A stretch of 55,542 nt of DNA from a bacterium (GTDB lineage Bacteria; Verrucomicrobiota; Verrucomicrobiia; Limisphaerales; JAJXZI01), in NCBI GenBank assembly GCA_021780115.1, contig JAJXZI010000047.1:1-55542 (forward strand). The letters run 5' to 3'. Each line of letters begins with the position of its first letter. The first letter of the stretch is position 1. Below are positions 47,740 to 55,542 of this stretch, piece after piece. The translations under genes were made by a program, and so were the position numbers. The notes below the pieces were generated by a model. It had not been told where the DNA came from and searched no databases. It was given only the letters and a program-made list of their open reading frames with translations.

Positions 47740-50700
47740 ATGAATCACGGCGAGGCCCAGATTCGCACCGCGCTTCGGCAGGCCGGCCGCCGCCTCAAGC
47801 TTTCCGCCATCCTGGTCAATGCCTCGTGGTGGCTCGCCGTGTGTCTGGCGTGGTGGCTGGCGCTGTTCGTCCTGGACAATCTCCTGCGCCTGCCGGCCGG
47901 GCTGCGTTTGCCGCTGGCCCTGGGCGGCGCCGCACTCGTCGGCGTGGGGTTCGTCAAGCGGGTTTATTCCCTCCTCAAGGTCCGGCAGCGACCGGAGCGC
48001 ACGGCGGTGCTGCTGGAGCGGCGGTACGGCATTTCCGACAACGCGCTCATCAACGCCGCGCAGTTCGAGGGGCAGCCGCTGCGGCCCGAGGAACAGGCCT
48101 TCGCGCGGGAGACGGTGGCGCTGGGCGCGAGTTGGGTCGCGCGCATTTCGTTCGCCGACCTCTGGGACCGCCAGGGCCTGGGCGCCTGGGGTACGGCGGC
48201 GGCGGCGCTGGTGATCGTCTGGTTCGGCTACGCGGCGCTGTTCCCGCGCTACGCCCTGAATGCCGGCCTGCGCTTCGCCGTGCCGCTGGCGGACCGCCCG
48301 CCCGCCGCCGCGATCAACTTGAAAATCTCCCCCGCGTCGGACGTGACGGTCGTCGAAGGCGACAACGTCGCCGTCACCCTCGAAGTCCGCGGCGGGACGG
48401 CCGCCGGCACGCCGGTGTTGGTCTGGAAGGAAGGCAGGGAGGCCGTCGAGCCGGTCAAATCCAAATCCGCGGGGGAAATCTTGCCACTGGCCGCGGTCAA
48501 CGCCGCAGGCGTGCCGCCCAACCGCTTTTCCTACCTCTTCACCGATGTCCGCCATCCGTTCGCCTTCCGCGTGTTCGCGGACGACGCTTACTCGCGCAGC
48601 GTGCGGGTCGCGGTGCGAGCGCTGCCGCGCATCACCGAGTCGGTCTTCCACGTCACGCCGCCGAGCTACACCGGGCTGGGCGCGGTCACTTCGCCCGGTC
48701 CGCCGTCGTCGGTGTCCGCCCTGGCGGGTTCCCGGCTGGAGCTGGCGATCGCTTTCGATCCCGCCGTGGAAAGAGCCTTTTGGACGCAGTCGGCCAACAC
48801 GGTGGAGCTGCGGCGCAGCGGCTCGCGGTGGACCGGTTCCGCCCTGCTCACCAACGCCGGCGAATACGAAGTCACCGTGACCGACCCGGCCTTCCAGCGA
48901 TCTGTGACTGTGGCCCAAGGCGCGCTGCGGCTGGACGCCGACAACCCGCCGGAGATTGATTTCCTCACCGACGACCGCAACCGCCTCGTCAGCCTGGGCG
49001 CCACCGTGCAACTCGAAGTGCAGGCGCGCGACGACTTCGGCCTCCAGGACATCGCCATCACCGCGCGCAGCGCCGATGCGGACTCCGCGCCCGCCGCGCC
49101 GCCCACCGTGCTCAAGCACTGGACCTACCTCGGCCCGCCCGGCCACAAAGGGCCACTGAAGGAAACCTTCGCGCTGGCCATCGACCCGGCGCGGTTCCCG
49201 CCCGGCGCCGCGTACCTCCTGGAGGCGGTGGCCCGCGATTTCAACCCGGCCGGCCAGCCGGGCCGGTCGCCGCCGATCCTGCTTCGGGTGAAAGGACTGG
49301 ACGAGTTCGCGCTGGCGCCGGGCGACGCGCTGGCCGGCGCCTTCGCGGCACTGCGCCAAACCATCGCCCAACAGGAAAAGGCCAACGGCCTCACGGTGAA
49401 CCTGAAAACCTACCTCGAAGAAGCGCTGCAAAAGAAGACGCTCCCCGAGCGGCGGAAGTCGCTGGCCGCCCAGCAGCAGGACGCGCAAGGCTCGGGCCGG
49501 CGGGCGCTCGCCGCGTTCCACCAAGCCAAAGACGGCCGGCCCTACGCCACGCGCCTTTCGTCCTTGGTGGACGGGGAAATGAAGTGGGCGCTGGGCGACA
49601 TCGCCCGGATCGAGGCGCAGGATCCTCCAGCCGCGCTGGCCACGCGCCTCGTGGCCGTCGAGCAGCGGCAGACCTTCATCCTCACCGAACTCGTCGCCTT
49701 GCTGGGCGACATCGCTGACCAGGAAGCCGCGTCGCTCCAAACCAACCGCCCCGCCCCGGAGCCGGACACCCCGCCGCCGACGTCCGCCGCCGACGCGGCC
49801 AGCGACCTCAAGGATGACGTAAAAAAGTTCGCCACCGAAGAGGAGCGCATCCTGGACCGCACCCGGACGCTGCTCGACCAAGGCCCGCAGGATTTGACCG
49901 GGCAGGACGAGCGGATTCTCGGCGAACTGGCCCGCGAGGAGGCGCAGTGGGCGAAGTTCTTCGAGGAGAAACTCACCGATTGGAGCAAGCTGCCGGCGCA
50001 GGACTTCGCCGACGCGTCGCTGGCGAAGGAGTTGAACTCGGTCTTCCAGGAAATCAAGGAGGCCGCGAAGGAACTTTACGACCAGAAGGTGGAACTGGCC
50101 GTTCCGGCGGAGCAATCCGGCCTGGAAAACGCCTCCAACCTCGTGCAGAACCTCGAGCGCTGGCTGCCCGACACCCCCGACCACACCAAATGGAACATGG
50201 AGGAGCCGACCACGCCGGCGGACGTGGCGATGGCGGAGCTGCCGGCCGAGTTGGAGGACATCGTCGGCGACCTCCTCGACAAGGAAGAAGACATGAACCA
50301 GGACGTCGAGGACGTCACCAGTCCGTGGATGGATTCGATTGACAAAGGCGCCGGCTGGGGCGCCAGCGACGGCCCGATCTCCAGCATGAGCGCGAAAGGC
50401 GTCACCGGGAATCAGTTGCCCAACAACATGGAAATCGGCGGCCGCAGCGGCGAGGGCCGCAGCGGCCGCAGCAGCGGTCAGATGGTCGCCGACACCGCCG
50501 AAGGCAAAGGCGGACGCGAGACGCCGACGCGCCTGAGTCCGACGCCGTTCGAGCAAGGCAGCGTGAAGGATTCGGCGAAAGGCGATCCGGGCGGCGCCAC
50601 CGGCGGCGGCAAACTGAGCGGCTACGGCGCCGAAGGGTTGCGGGGCCCGACGCCGTCGCAGGATCTCGCGGCGAAAATGCCCCGCCTGGCCGACCGGCAG

Positions 50701-51045
50701 GCCAAAATCCGCCAGCAGGCCGAGGCGCTGGCACTCAAACTGCGCGGCTACCACCTGCCGACGGGCGACCTGGAGCAATCCATCGGCGACATGCAGCGGC
50801 TCGAGGAGGCGGCGCGCAACGTGGACGGTCTCGGCGTGCGCCGCAGTTTCAGCCGGGCCGTGGACGCGCTTGGCGACGCCAAGAAATCCGTCCGCGCGGA
50901 GGTGGGCCTGCACCGCGAGCGCGCCAAGCTGCCGGAATGGATGCGCGATGAGATCAGGACCGGCCTGCAAGACGCGGTGCCGAAGGGTTACGAGGAAATG
51001 ATCGGCGAATATTTCAAGGTGTTGGCGGAGCAGAAGGCCCGATAG
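47740..51045 (+). CDS. DUF4175-type large membrane protein
   Basis: An 1101-residue protein. Two or three N-terminal helices (NASWWLAVCLAWWLALFVLDNLL, LRLPLALGGAALVGVGFV, AAALVIVWFGYAALF) are followed by a long extracytoplasmic region. Ig-like beta domains occupy about 190-520 (VTPPSYTGLG, DNPPEIDFLTDDRNRLVS). Helical, Gln/Glu/Lys-rich coiled stretches run to about 860 (EEERILDRTRTLLDQGPQDL). A Gly/Ser-rich segment (GGRSGEGRSGRSSGQ) and a final helical domain follow. This is the plan of the DUF4175 proteins found beside MoxR-VWA genes in several Gram-negative phyla. It could be the scaffold or the client of the system. Confidence 0.85.
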   Translation: MNHGEAQIRTALRQAGRRLKLSAILVNASWWLAVCLAWWLALFVLDNLLRLPAGLRLPLALGGAALVGVGFVKRVYSLLKVRQRPERTAVLLERRYGISDNALINAAQFEGQPLRPEEQAFARETVALGASWVARISFADLWDRQGLGAWGTAAAALVIVWFGYAALFPRYALNAGLRFAVPLADRPPAAAINLKISPASDVTVVEGDNVAVTLEVRGGTAAGTPVLVWKEGREAVEPVKSKSAGEILPLAAVNAAGVPPNRFSYLFTDVRHPFAFRVFADDAYSRSVRVAVRALPRITESVFHVTPPSYTGLGAVTSPGPPSSVSALAGSRLELAIAFDPAVERAFWTQSANTVELRRSGSRWTGSALLTNAGEYEVTVTDPAFQRSVTVAQGALRLDADNPPEIDFLTDDRNRLVSLGATVQLEVQARDDFGLQDIAITARSADADSAPAAPPTVLKHWTYLGPPGHKGPLKETFALAIDPARFPPGAAYLLEAVARDFNPAGQPGRSPPILLRVKGLDEFALAPGDALAGAFAALRQTIAQQEKANGLTVNLKTYLEEALQKKTLPERRKSLAAQQQDAQGSGRRALAAFHQAKDGRPYATRLSSLVDGEMKWALGDIARIEAQDPPAALATRLVAVEQRQTFILTELVALLGDIADQEAASLQTNRPAPEPDTPPPTSAADAASDLKDDVKKFATEEERILDRTRTLLDQGPQDLTGQDERILGELAREEAQWAKFFEEKLTDWSKLPAQDFADASLAKELNSVFQEIKEAAKELYDQKVELAVPAEQSGLENASNLVQNLERWLPDTPDHTKWNMEEPTTPADVAMAELPAELEDIVGDLLDKEEDMNQDVEDVTSPWMDSIDKGAGWGASDGPISSMSAKGVTGNQLPNNMEIGGRSGEGRSGRSSGQMVADTAEGKGGRETPTRLSPTPFEQGSVKDSAKGDPGGATGGGKLSGYGAEGLRGPTPSQDLAAKMPRLADRQAKIRQQAEALALKLRGYHLPTGDLEQSIGDMQRLEEAARNVDGLGVRRSFSRAVDALGDAKKSVRAEVGLHRERAKLPEWMRDEIRTGLQDAVPKGYEEMIGEYFKVLAEQKAR

Positions 51046-51055
51046 GAAGACCGCC

Positions 51056-51745
51056 ATGCGTGCTTTGATCCTCAGTTGCCTGGTCGCCTCGGGCCTCGGC
51101 GCGCGGGCCGCCGAGTCGCTCCTGCCCGACGGCAATTTTGAGCAGGCCGACCCGGCGAACCCGGCCCAGCCGGCGCATTGGCAAAAGCCCGACGGCCTGG
51201 GCGCGCAGTGGACCAACGCACCCGGCGCCGCGCACGGCCGGGCCATCCGCCTGGACACCGCTGTCACTGAGAAGGCGATGGTGGCGTCGTGGACGCGGGC
51301 CGGTCTGACGCAGTGGATTTTTCCCAACCCGGCGGACAACCCGATCTCCGACACCTACGGTCTGTCGTTCTACTCCGAGGCGATCCCGGTGCAGGCGGGC
51401 CAGCCGTACAAAATCACCTTTGACTACCGCGGCCCCAGCGGCGGCGCGAAGGTGTGGGTGCGCGGCTGGGGCCTATTCCAAGGCGAGAAACGCCGCCGTT
51501 GGGAGACGGCCGTCGAGTGTCGCGTCGCCCACCCCGGCGAGTGGACGACGATCACGCAGGAGTTTTTCCCCACCAAAAGCCGGCCCGAGGTGACGGAGAT
51601 GAAGGTGATGCTGTTCGCCTACCACCCGCCGGGCGTGTACTGGTTCGACAACGTGCGGATCAAGCCGATCACCGGGGCGGAATACGACGCGTTGCGGAAG
51701 ACGCCCGCCCCCGCGGCGCACGGCCGCAACCGGCCCGCGCCGTAG
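51056..51745 (+). CDS. Exported carbohydrate-binding-like beta-sandwich protein
   Basis: A 229-residue protein 10 bases after the DUF4175 stop, so in the same operon. The signal peptide is ALILSCLVASGLGARA. The remaining sequence fits a jelly-roll carbohydrate-binding module: SLLPDGNFEQADPANPAQPA at the start, FDYRGPSGGAKVWVRGWG in the middle, and VYWFDNVRIKPITGAEYDAL at the end. The C-terminal ~20 residues are Pro/Ala/Arg-rich. It may bind a polysaccharide or be a structural subunit. The family cannot be fixed by eye. Confidence 0.7.
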   Translation: MRALILSCLVASGLGARAAESLLPDGNFEQADPANPAQPAHWQKPDGLGAQWTNAPGAAHGRAIRLDTAVTEKAMVASWTRAGLTQWIFPNPADNPISDTYGLSFYSEAIPVQAGQPYKITFDYRGPSGGAKVWVRGWGLFQGEKRRRWETAVECRVAHPGEWTTITQEFFPTKSRPEVTEMKVMLFAYHPPGVYWFDNVRIKPITGAEYDALRKTPAPAAHGRNRPAP

Positions 51746-51777
51746 CCGGGCGACGCCACCCGCGGTCGCGGAACCGC

Positions 51778-52110
51778 TCAGTCCGCCGGCGTGATCCGGA
51801 CCGCCAGTCCACCATTGGCCGCCAGATCCGCGTGGAGGACGGTCGTGGCGTCCACGCGCAGTTCGTCGCCGGCGACTTTCGTGGGCGCGCCGCCTTCCGG
51901 CTGGGCGGCGCGGTAGATCCGGGCGGCGTACGGCTGGATCGGTTCGAGGAAACGCAACGGGACGTGCAGGCCCCGCTAGACCGCGAAATCGACGCACGCC
52001 TTGCCGCCACCAGTGGTGAGGGTGACTTCGCGGAGGACTTCCCCGGCCGGATCCAGGAGATGCCACCCGGCGCTTCGGCGCGGCCACACCTTCGCGAAAA
52101 GGTCTTTGAC
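51778..52110 (-). pseudogene. Remnants of a degraded glycosidase gene (GH97-like C-terminus)
   Basis: A minus-strand frame not in the track, 66 codons ending in TGA at 51778, reads FLEPIQPYAARIYR, then VDATTVLHADLAANGGLAVR. This resembles the C-terminal beta domain of GH97 alpha-glucosidases. It is cut by an in-frame TAG at 51976. The 44 codons upstream in the same frame (GWHLLDPAGEVLREVTLTTGGG) also look protein-like but may come from a different gene, and a TGA at 52111 closes them. There is no start codon or intact domain. I read this as decay or deletion fusion. The family call is from memory of GH97 C-termini. Confidence 0.42.
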
Positions 52111-52114
52111 TCAG

Positions 52115-52987
52115 GTGCGATTGCGGCGAAATTTGCTGCGCTTGCACGCGGTGAACACCAAAGACCCCGACGCGGTGGCGCAGGAAGTCGAAGCCGTATT
52201 GCGACGGAGTTTTCCCGGCGCGGAGGCGGCCTTCGTCCGGCGCGCCTTCGGGTGGGTGCGGGATTGTTTCGGCGGACGCTGCCCCGGTTACCAAGCCATC
52301 GACGCGGGTTATCACGACCTGGAACACACCCTGCAAGGCACGCTCTGCCTGATGCGCCTGCTGGGCCGCCGCCACGAAGCCGGTGTGCCGCCGGTGCTCT
52401 CCGCGTCCCTGTTCGAGCGGGCGCTGCTCGCCATCCTGCTGCACGACACCGGTTACCTCAAAACCACGGGCGACGCCGAAGGCACCGGCGCCAAGTACAC
52501 GCTGACGCACGTGACCCGCAGCGGGGAATTTGCCGCCCAGTTCCTCGCCGCCCGCGGCTACGACCCGGCGCCCGTCCAGTCCGTGCAGAACATGATTCGT
52601 TGCACGGGCGTGAATGCTGATCTCCAGGCGATTCCCTTCGCCGACGACGCGGAGCGCATCGCCGGCTACGCCCTCGGCACCGCGGATTTATTGGGGCAGA
52701 TGGCCGCGGACGATTACCTGGAAAAGCTGCCGGAGTTGTACCAGGAATTCACCGAAGCCGTCCGGTTCAACCCGGGCCGGGCGTTGCCCTCGATCACCTT
52801 CGCCAGCGCCGAGGAGTTGGTGCGCAGCACGCCCGGCTTTTGGGAGCGCTATGTGTGGCCGAAGATCAACCAGGACTTCCGCGGCCTCTTTCGCTTCTTG
52901 AACGATCCGTATCCCGATGGTCCGAACTGGTACGTGCGGCAGGTGGAAGCGAACCTCGCGCGCTTGCGGCTGAAGTTGGCAGCCTGA
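52115..52987 (+). CDS. HD-domain phosphohydrolase-like protein
   Basis: About 290 residues. The HD metal site is seen in GYHDLEHTLQGTLCLMRLL (H and HD pair) and LLAILLHDTGYLKTTGD, with a further His in YTLTHVTRSGEFAAQFL. RIAGYALGTADLLGQMAADD supplies the last Asp. This is the layout of small HD/PDEase-like hydrolases acting on nucleotides or cyclic dinucleotides. The start is uncertain: GTG 52115 (VRLRRNLLRLHAVNTKDPDA) or GTG 52151 (VNTKDPDAVAQEVEAVL). The track's 52001 start overlaps the minus-strand remnant. It is the only intact gene in the stretch from 51746 to 53635. Confidence 0.72.
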   Translation: MRLRRNLLRLHAVNTKDPDAVAQEVEAVLRRSFPGAEAAFVRRAFGWVRDCFGGRCPGYQAIDAGYHDLEHTLQGTLCLMRLLGRRHEAGVPPVLSASLFERALLAILLHDTGYLKTTGDAEGTGAKYTLTHVTRSGEFAAQFLAARGYDPAPVQSVQNMIRCTGVNADLQAIPFADDAERIAGYALGTADLLGQMAADDYLEKLPELYQEFTEAVRFNPGRALPSITFASAEELVRSTPGFWERYVWPKINQDFRGLFRFLNDPYPDGPNWYVRQVEANLARLRLKLAA

Positions 52988-53102
52988 TTGCAGCCGGGCG
53001 CGCGGGTGTTGCCTGGCTGGCGGTGCGTGGCGCCGGCGCCGGTGGCCCCGGTTTGGAGGGCGCGTGTTGCTTCAGCCGCCCGCCGCGTGGTAGCCTCCGG
53101 GC

Positions 53103-53228
53103 GTGGGCACGCTCTATCACGGCGACAATCTCGACATCCTCCGCCGCTACCTCCGGGACGAGTCGCTGGACCCGGCGATTGCTTGGCCGTGGGATTTGAA
53201 CTCAAATGTCCTCGCCAACGTTGGGTGA
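53103..53228 (+). pseudogene. N-terminal remnant of a site-specific DNA methyltransferase
   Basis: Forty-one codons from a GTG read GTLYHGDNLDILRRYLRDES and continue to NSNVLANVG before a TGA. The opening is the usual start of beta-class N6-adenine/N4-cytosine DNA methyltransferases (YxGDNLDVLRRxxxDES). The segment that should be the catalytic DPPFNSN motif is scrambled to WPWDLNSN, and the remaining ~90 percent of the enzyme is absent. The ORF is too short for the track. It is a clear relic of a restriction-modification or orphan methylase gene. Confidence 0.65.
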
Positions 53229-53635
53229 TCCGGGCCTGTGCCCGACGATTGTGTTGTTTTCATCTACCACCAATCAATCTCCAATCGGTGGCCTCTTTTC
53301 AACGGGGCGCGAGTGCATTTCAATTGGCGGTCTGGCGGGCCGTCAACCAGCGCCGCGCCGCGCCGCCTTGGTGCGCCGGACCCGAAAACCGATCCGTCCT
53401 GGAGCCGAATTTATGCCGATCCGGTTCCTTGCCCACGGGACCGCTGCGGCTCACAGAGTCGCGCTCCGGAACGCGGGTCGGCGACCCGCTGCCCATAAAG
53501 GACCGCCCACCGGAGAGGCATAGCCGAATTCAAGGAAAAGGCCGTGGCCCCGGTAGCTTCCGCCCCCACTTCCTTCGGTACGGTCCACCTCACCGGCGCA
53601 CTCGACGCGGCCGCCCGGGGCCGGTAGCGTCCGCC
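53229..53635. other. Non-coding spacer between the methylase remnant and the decarboxylase
   Basis: About 400 bases, partly richer in A and T. It includes a short hairpin (GCGGGT, loop CGGCG, ACCCGC) near 53480 and two 'ccggtagc' segments close to the next gene. Track ORFs here (53206 and 53238) have no coding character I can support. Confidence 0.45.
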
Positions 53636-55072
53636 ATGCCCGATCCGCAGAGCTTCCACATGCCGCCGGACGAATTTCGCCGCTGGGGCCATGCCGTGGT
53701 GGATTGGATCGCCGAGTACCAGCAACGGGTGGAGGCGCTGCCGGTGTTGTCCCCGGTCCAACCCGGACAGGTGCGGGCCGCGCTGCCGCCGCACCCGCCG
53801 CCGCGCGGCGAACCGTTCGACGCCATCCTCGCGGACGTGGAGCGGCTGATCCTGCCGGGCATCACCCACTGGCAGTCGCCGAACTTCTTCGCCTTTTTCC
53901 CGGCGAACACCTCGGGACCGTCCATCCTCGGCGAAATGCTCTCCGCCGGCTTGGGCGTTCAAGGCATGCTCTGGGCCACCAGCCCGGCCTGCACGGAACT
54001 GGAGACGCACGTGCTGGACTGGCTGGCGGACATGCTCGGCCTGCCGGCCGGCTTTCGGTCGAGCGGCCCCGGCGGCGGCGTGATCCAGGATACCGCGTCG
54101 AGCGCGGCGCTCTGCGCCCTGCTGGCGGCCCGCGAACGCGCGACGCGGTTCCGCAGCAACGAGTACGGCTGCGACGGGACGCTCGTGGCCTACGCTTCCA
54201 CCCAGACGCATTCTTCCGTGGAAAAGGCGGTGAAAATCGCCGGCCTGGGCCGGCGGAATCTCCGCTTGATCGAGGTGGACGACCGCTTCGCCCTCCGGCC
54301 CGACGCGCTCGAGCGGCAGATCCACCAGGATCGCCAGGCCGGTCTGACGCCGTGTTTCGTGTGCGCGACGGTCGGCACGACTTCCTCGAACGCCCTCGAT
54401 CCGCTCCCGGAGATCGGCCAGGTTTGCCGCGCGCAGCGGCTCTGGCTGCACGTGGACGCCGCGATGGCCGGGCCGGCGGCGCTCTGTCCGGAGTTCCGGC
54501 ACATTCACCGCGGGCTGGAATTCGCTGATTCCTACGCCTGCAACCCGCACAAGTGGATGTTCACGAACTTCGACTGCGATTGCTTTTAGGTCGCGGACCG
54601 CGCGGCGCTCATCCAGACGCTGAGCGTGTTGCCGGAATACCTGCGCAACCAGGCCACCGAGTCCGGCACCGTCCTCGACTACCGCGACTGGCAGGTCCAA
54701 CTGGGCCGGCGGTTCCGCGCGCTGAAGTTGTGGTTCGTCATCCGCCATTACGGAGTCGAGGGCCTCCGGCACCACCTCCGGCGGCACGTCGCGCTGGCGC
54801 AGGCCTTCGCGGGCTGGGTGGCGGCATCCGCGGAATTTGAACTGGCGGCGCCGGCGCCGTTGAACCTCGTCTGCTTCCGCCACCGCAGCGGCGACGACTA
54901 CAACCGCCGCCTCCTCGACCGGCTGAACCGCAGCGGCGCGCTGTATCTGACGCATACCGTATTGAACAACCGTTTCACCTTGCGCTTCTGCGTCGGGCAG
55001 ACCTGGACGGAGGCGCGCCACGTGGAGGCCGCCTGGCGCCGGATTCAAGAAACGGCGCGCGAGATCGGGTAA
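53636..55072 (+). pseudogene. Aromatic-L-amino-acid decarboxylase gene interrupted by one in-frame TAG
   Basis: A 478-codon reading frame for a PLP-dependent group II decarboxylase. Visible parts are FHMPPDEFRRWGHAVVDWIAEY at the start, HWQSPNFFAFFPANTS, QDTASSAALCALLAARERA, CATVGTTSSNALDP, LHVDAAMAG with the PLP-contacting Asp, and NPHKWMFTNFDCDCF with the PLP lysine. The TAG at 54587 follows at once, where relatives have Trp (CDxFWVADR). After it, VADRAALIQTLSVLPEYLRN continues in the same frame to a normal C-terminus at 55072. One G-to-A change (TGG to TAG) explains everything. Without readthrough the product would lack its C-terminal third. The enzyme would release CO2 from Trp, Tyr or Dopa-like amino acids. 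Confidence 0.85.
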
Positions 55073-55163
55073 TTGCGGAGTGCGGAGTGGCGAACGGCGC
55101 CTCCGCCGTGAAAACGAATCCGCCGCCGCCAGCCGCTACGCCCAATCCGAAGACCACGACGCT

Positions 55164-55277
55164 TTGGTTGACTGGATATCCCTAAGGAGTGTTCCTGTGA
55201 CCGGTGCGACCGTTCAACTCACCGATCCCGGATCGACTAATTCCCCTCGCAGATTCTATCGAGCCATCGTGCGATAG
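55164..55277 (+). pseudogene. C-terminal fragment of a secreted verrucomicrobial protein
   Basis: Thirty-eight codons reading VDWISLRSVPVTGATVQLTD and ending SPRRFYRAIVR, then TAG. This is the tail typical of large secreted beta-rich proteins in Verrucomicrobia (TDP...PRRFYR). Nothing upstream continues the protein, so it is a relic left by a deletion. The stretch is poorer in G and C than its neighbours. The family likeness is from memory. Confidence 0.5.
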
Positions 55278-55509
55278 TCGTAAAGGGCTCAGTTCTTGAT
55301 GTTGACCACTCCGGCAGCGGCCCGTCTCCCGGCAGGGCGTGCCCGCTGAGAGTCGAGTCTCCCGGCGCGAGCTGCCCCGGCCGGAATCGGGGCGACCGGC
55401 GCGAACCATCTTCCCCGACGCCGCGGATCGGTCGCGCTGCGTCGCGCCTGCCGGCCGCGGGCGCGCTTTGGCCTTTGAACTTTTCGCGGCCAATCCTAGC
55501 CTCCCCGCC
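55278..55509. other. Terminal spacer without recognisable gene
   Basis: No credible gene on either strand; the track ORFs here are Arg/Ser/Pro-rich shadows. A TTGAACTTTTCGCG segment near 55474 could be part of a promoter for the next gene, but no -10 stands out. Confidence 0.35.
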
Positions 55510-55542
55510 GTGAGCGAGCACCTGCCGGGCGTGACCATCTTG
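55510..55542 (+). CDS. Possible start of the next gene, cut by the window edge
   Basis: GTG followed by ten open codons (SEHLPGVTIL) to the end of the window. Too short to identify; there is no clear ribosome binding site. Confidence 0.22.
   Translation, partial: MSEHLPGVTIL

Noticed and set aside
47719-51354. 1211-codon minus-strand ORF
   Set aside because: Antisense to the DUF4175 gene with the same Arg/Gly/His-rich shadow composition and no domain.
53190-53260. tRNA-like T-arm on the minus strand (GAGTTCAAATCCCAC)
   Set aside because: The T-stem does not pair and no anticodon or acceptor stem can be formed; the bases belong to the methyltransferase remnant.
52988-53635. Upstream extension of the decarboxylase ORF to 52988
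   Set aside because: The extension crosses the methylase remnant and reads as composition-biased sequence; the family N-terminus begins at the ATG at 53636.
54587-54589. TAG as a pyrrolysine or programmed-readthrough codon
   Set aside because: Relatives have Trp here and one base change explains it; no Pyl genes or recoding signal are visible, so a nonsense mutation is simpler.

Overview
The window is a high-GC bacterial chromosome segment. Its content points to Verrucomicrobiota (an inference from gene content, not a search): a MoxR/DUF58/von Willebrand/DUF4159/DUF4175 cluster, a propeller-type sensor kinase, heptanucleotide-repeat spacer elements, a coiled-coil protein plus small lipoprotein pair, and a gene tail ending in an 'SPRRFYRAIVR'-like sequence. 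Nothing resembles a phage, plasmid or CRISPR locus, and I found no rRNA or tRNA gene.

Layout. 1-606 (-): N-terminal part of a collagen-like secreted protein, apparently frameshifted. 723-1202 (+): lone receiver-domain protein. 1589-9307 (+): an RND efflux operon with one adaptor and two pump subunits (MdtABC type, no outer-membrane channel). 9524-11130 (+): lspA and an RluD-type pseudouridine synthase. 11173-15822 (-): three exported or membrane enzymes (clan GH-A glycosidase, C45-like Ntn hydrolase, CotH-kinase protein). 15956-20451 (-): zinc-ribbon protein, tandem-domain nucleoside diphosphate kinase, and an enlarged alaS. 20613-25285 (-): acyl-CoA synthetase, exported metallophosphoesterase, MFS transporter. 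25521-29339 (+): sensor kinase and its NarL-type regulator. 29864-31045 (-): aldo/keto reductase. 31284-32233 (+): coiled-coil membrane protein and lipoprotein behind a good sigma70-type promoter. 32263-34241 (-): rarA and 5-formyltetrahydrofolate cyclo-ligase. 34710-35792 (+): recF.

35943-51745 (+) is the main functional block. It encodes a PA14/TPR-like exported protein, a double DUF4159 protein, a MoxR ATPase with an N-terminal FHA domain, a DUF58 protein, two membrane-anchored VWA proteins, an exported hypothetical, a DUF4175-type giant membrane protein and a last exported protein. Several start and stop codons overlap, so the core is almost certainly translated as one unit. By analogy with other MoxR-VWA systems, it probably assembles or inserts metal into an envelope target; the FHA domain suggests phosphorylation-dependent control.

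51746-55542 looks like a decaying zone. It holds one intact HD-domain protein among remnants: a GH97-like C-terminus, the first 41 codons of a DNA methyltransferase, an aromatic amino acid decarboxylase interrupted by one in-frame TAG, and the tail of a secreted protein.

The observations most worth following are the three separate insertions in alaS (one a palindromic repeat translated in frame), the pseudo/active tandem NDK, the inverted heptamer-repeat elements placed directly before three start codons, a candidate small RNA upstream of rarA, and the FHA-MoxR cluster.
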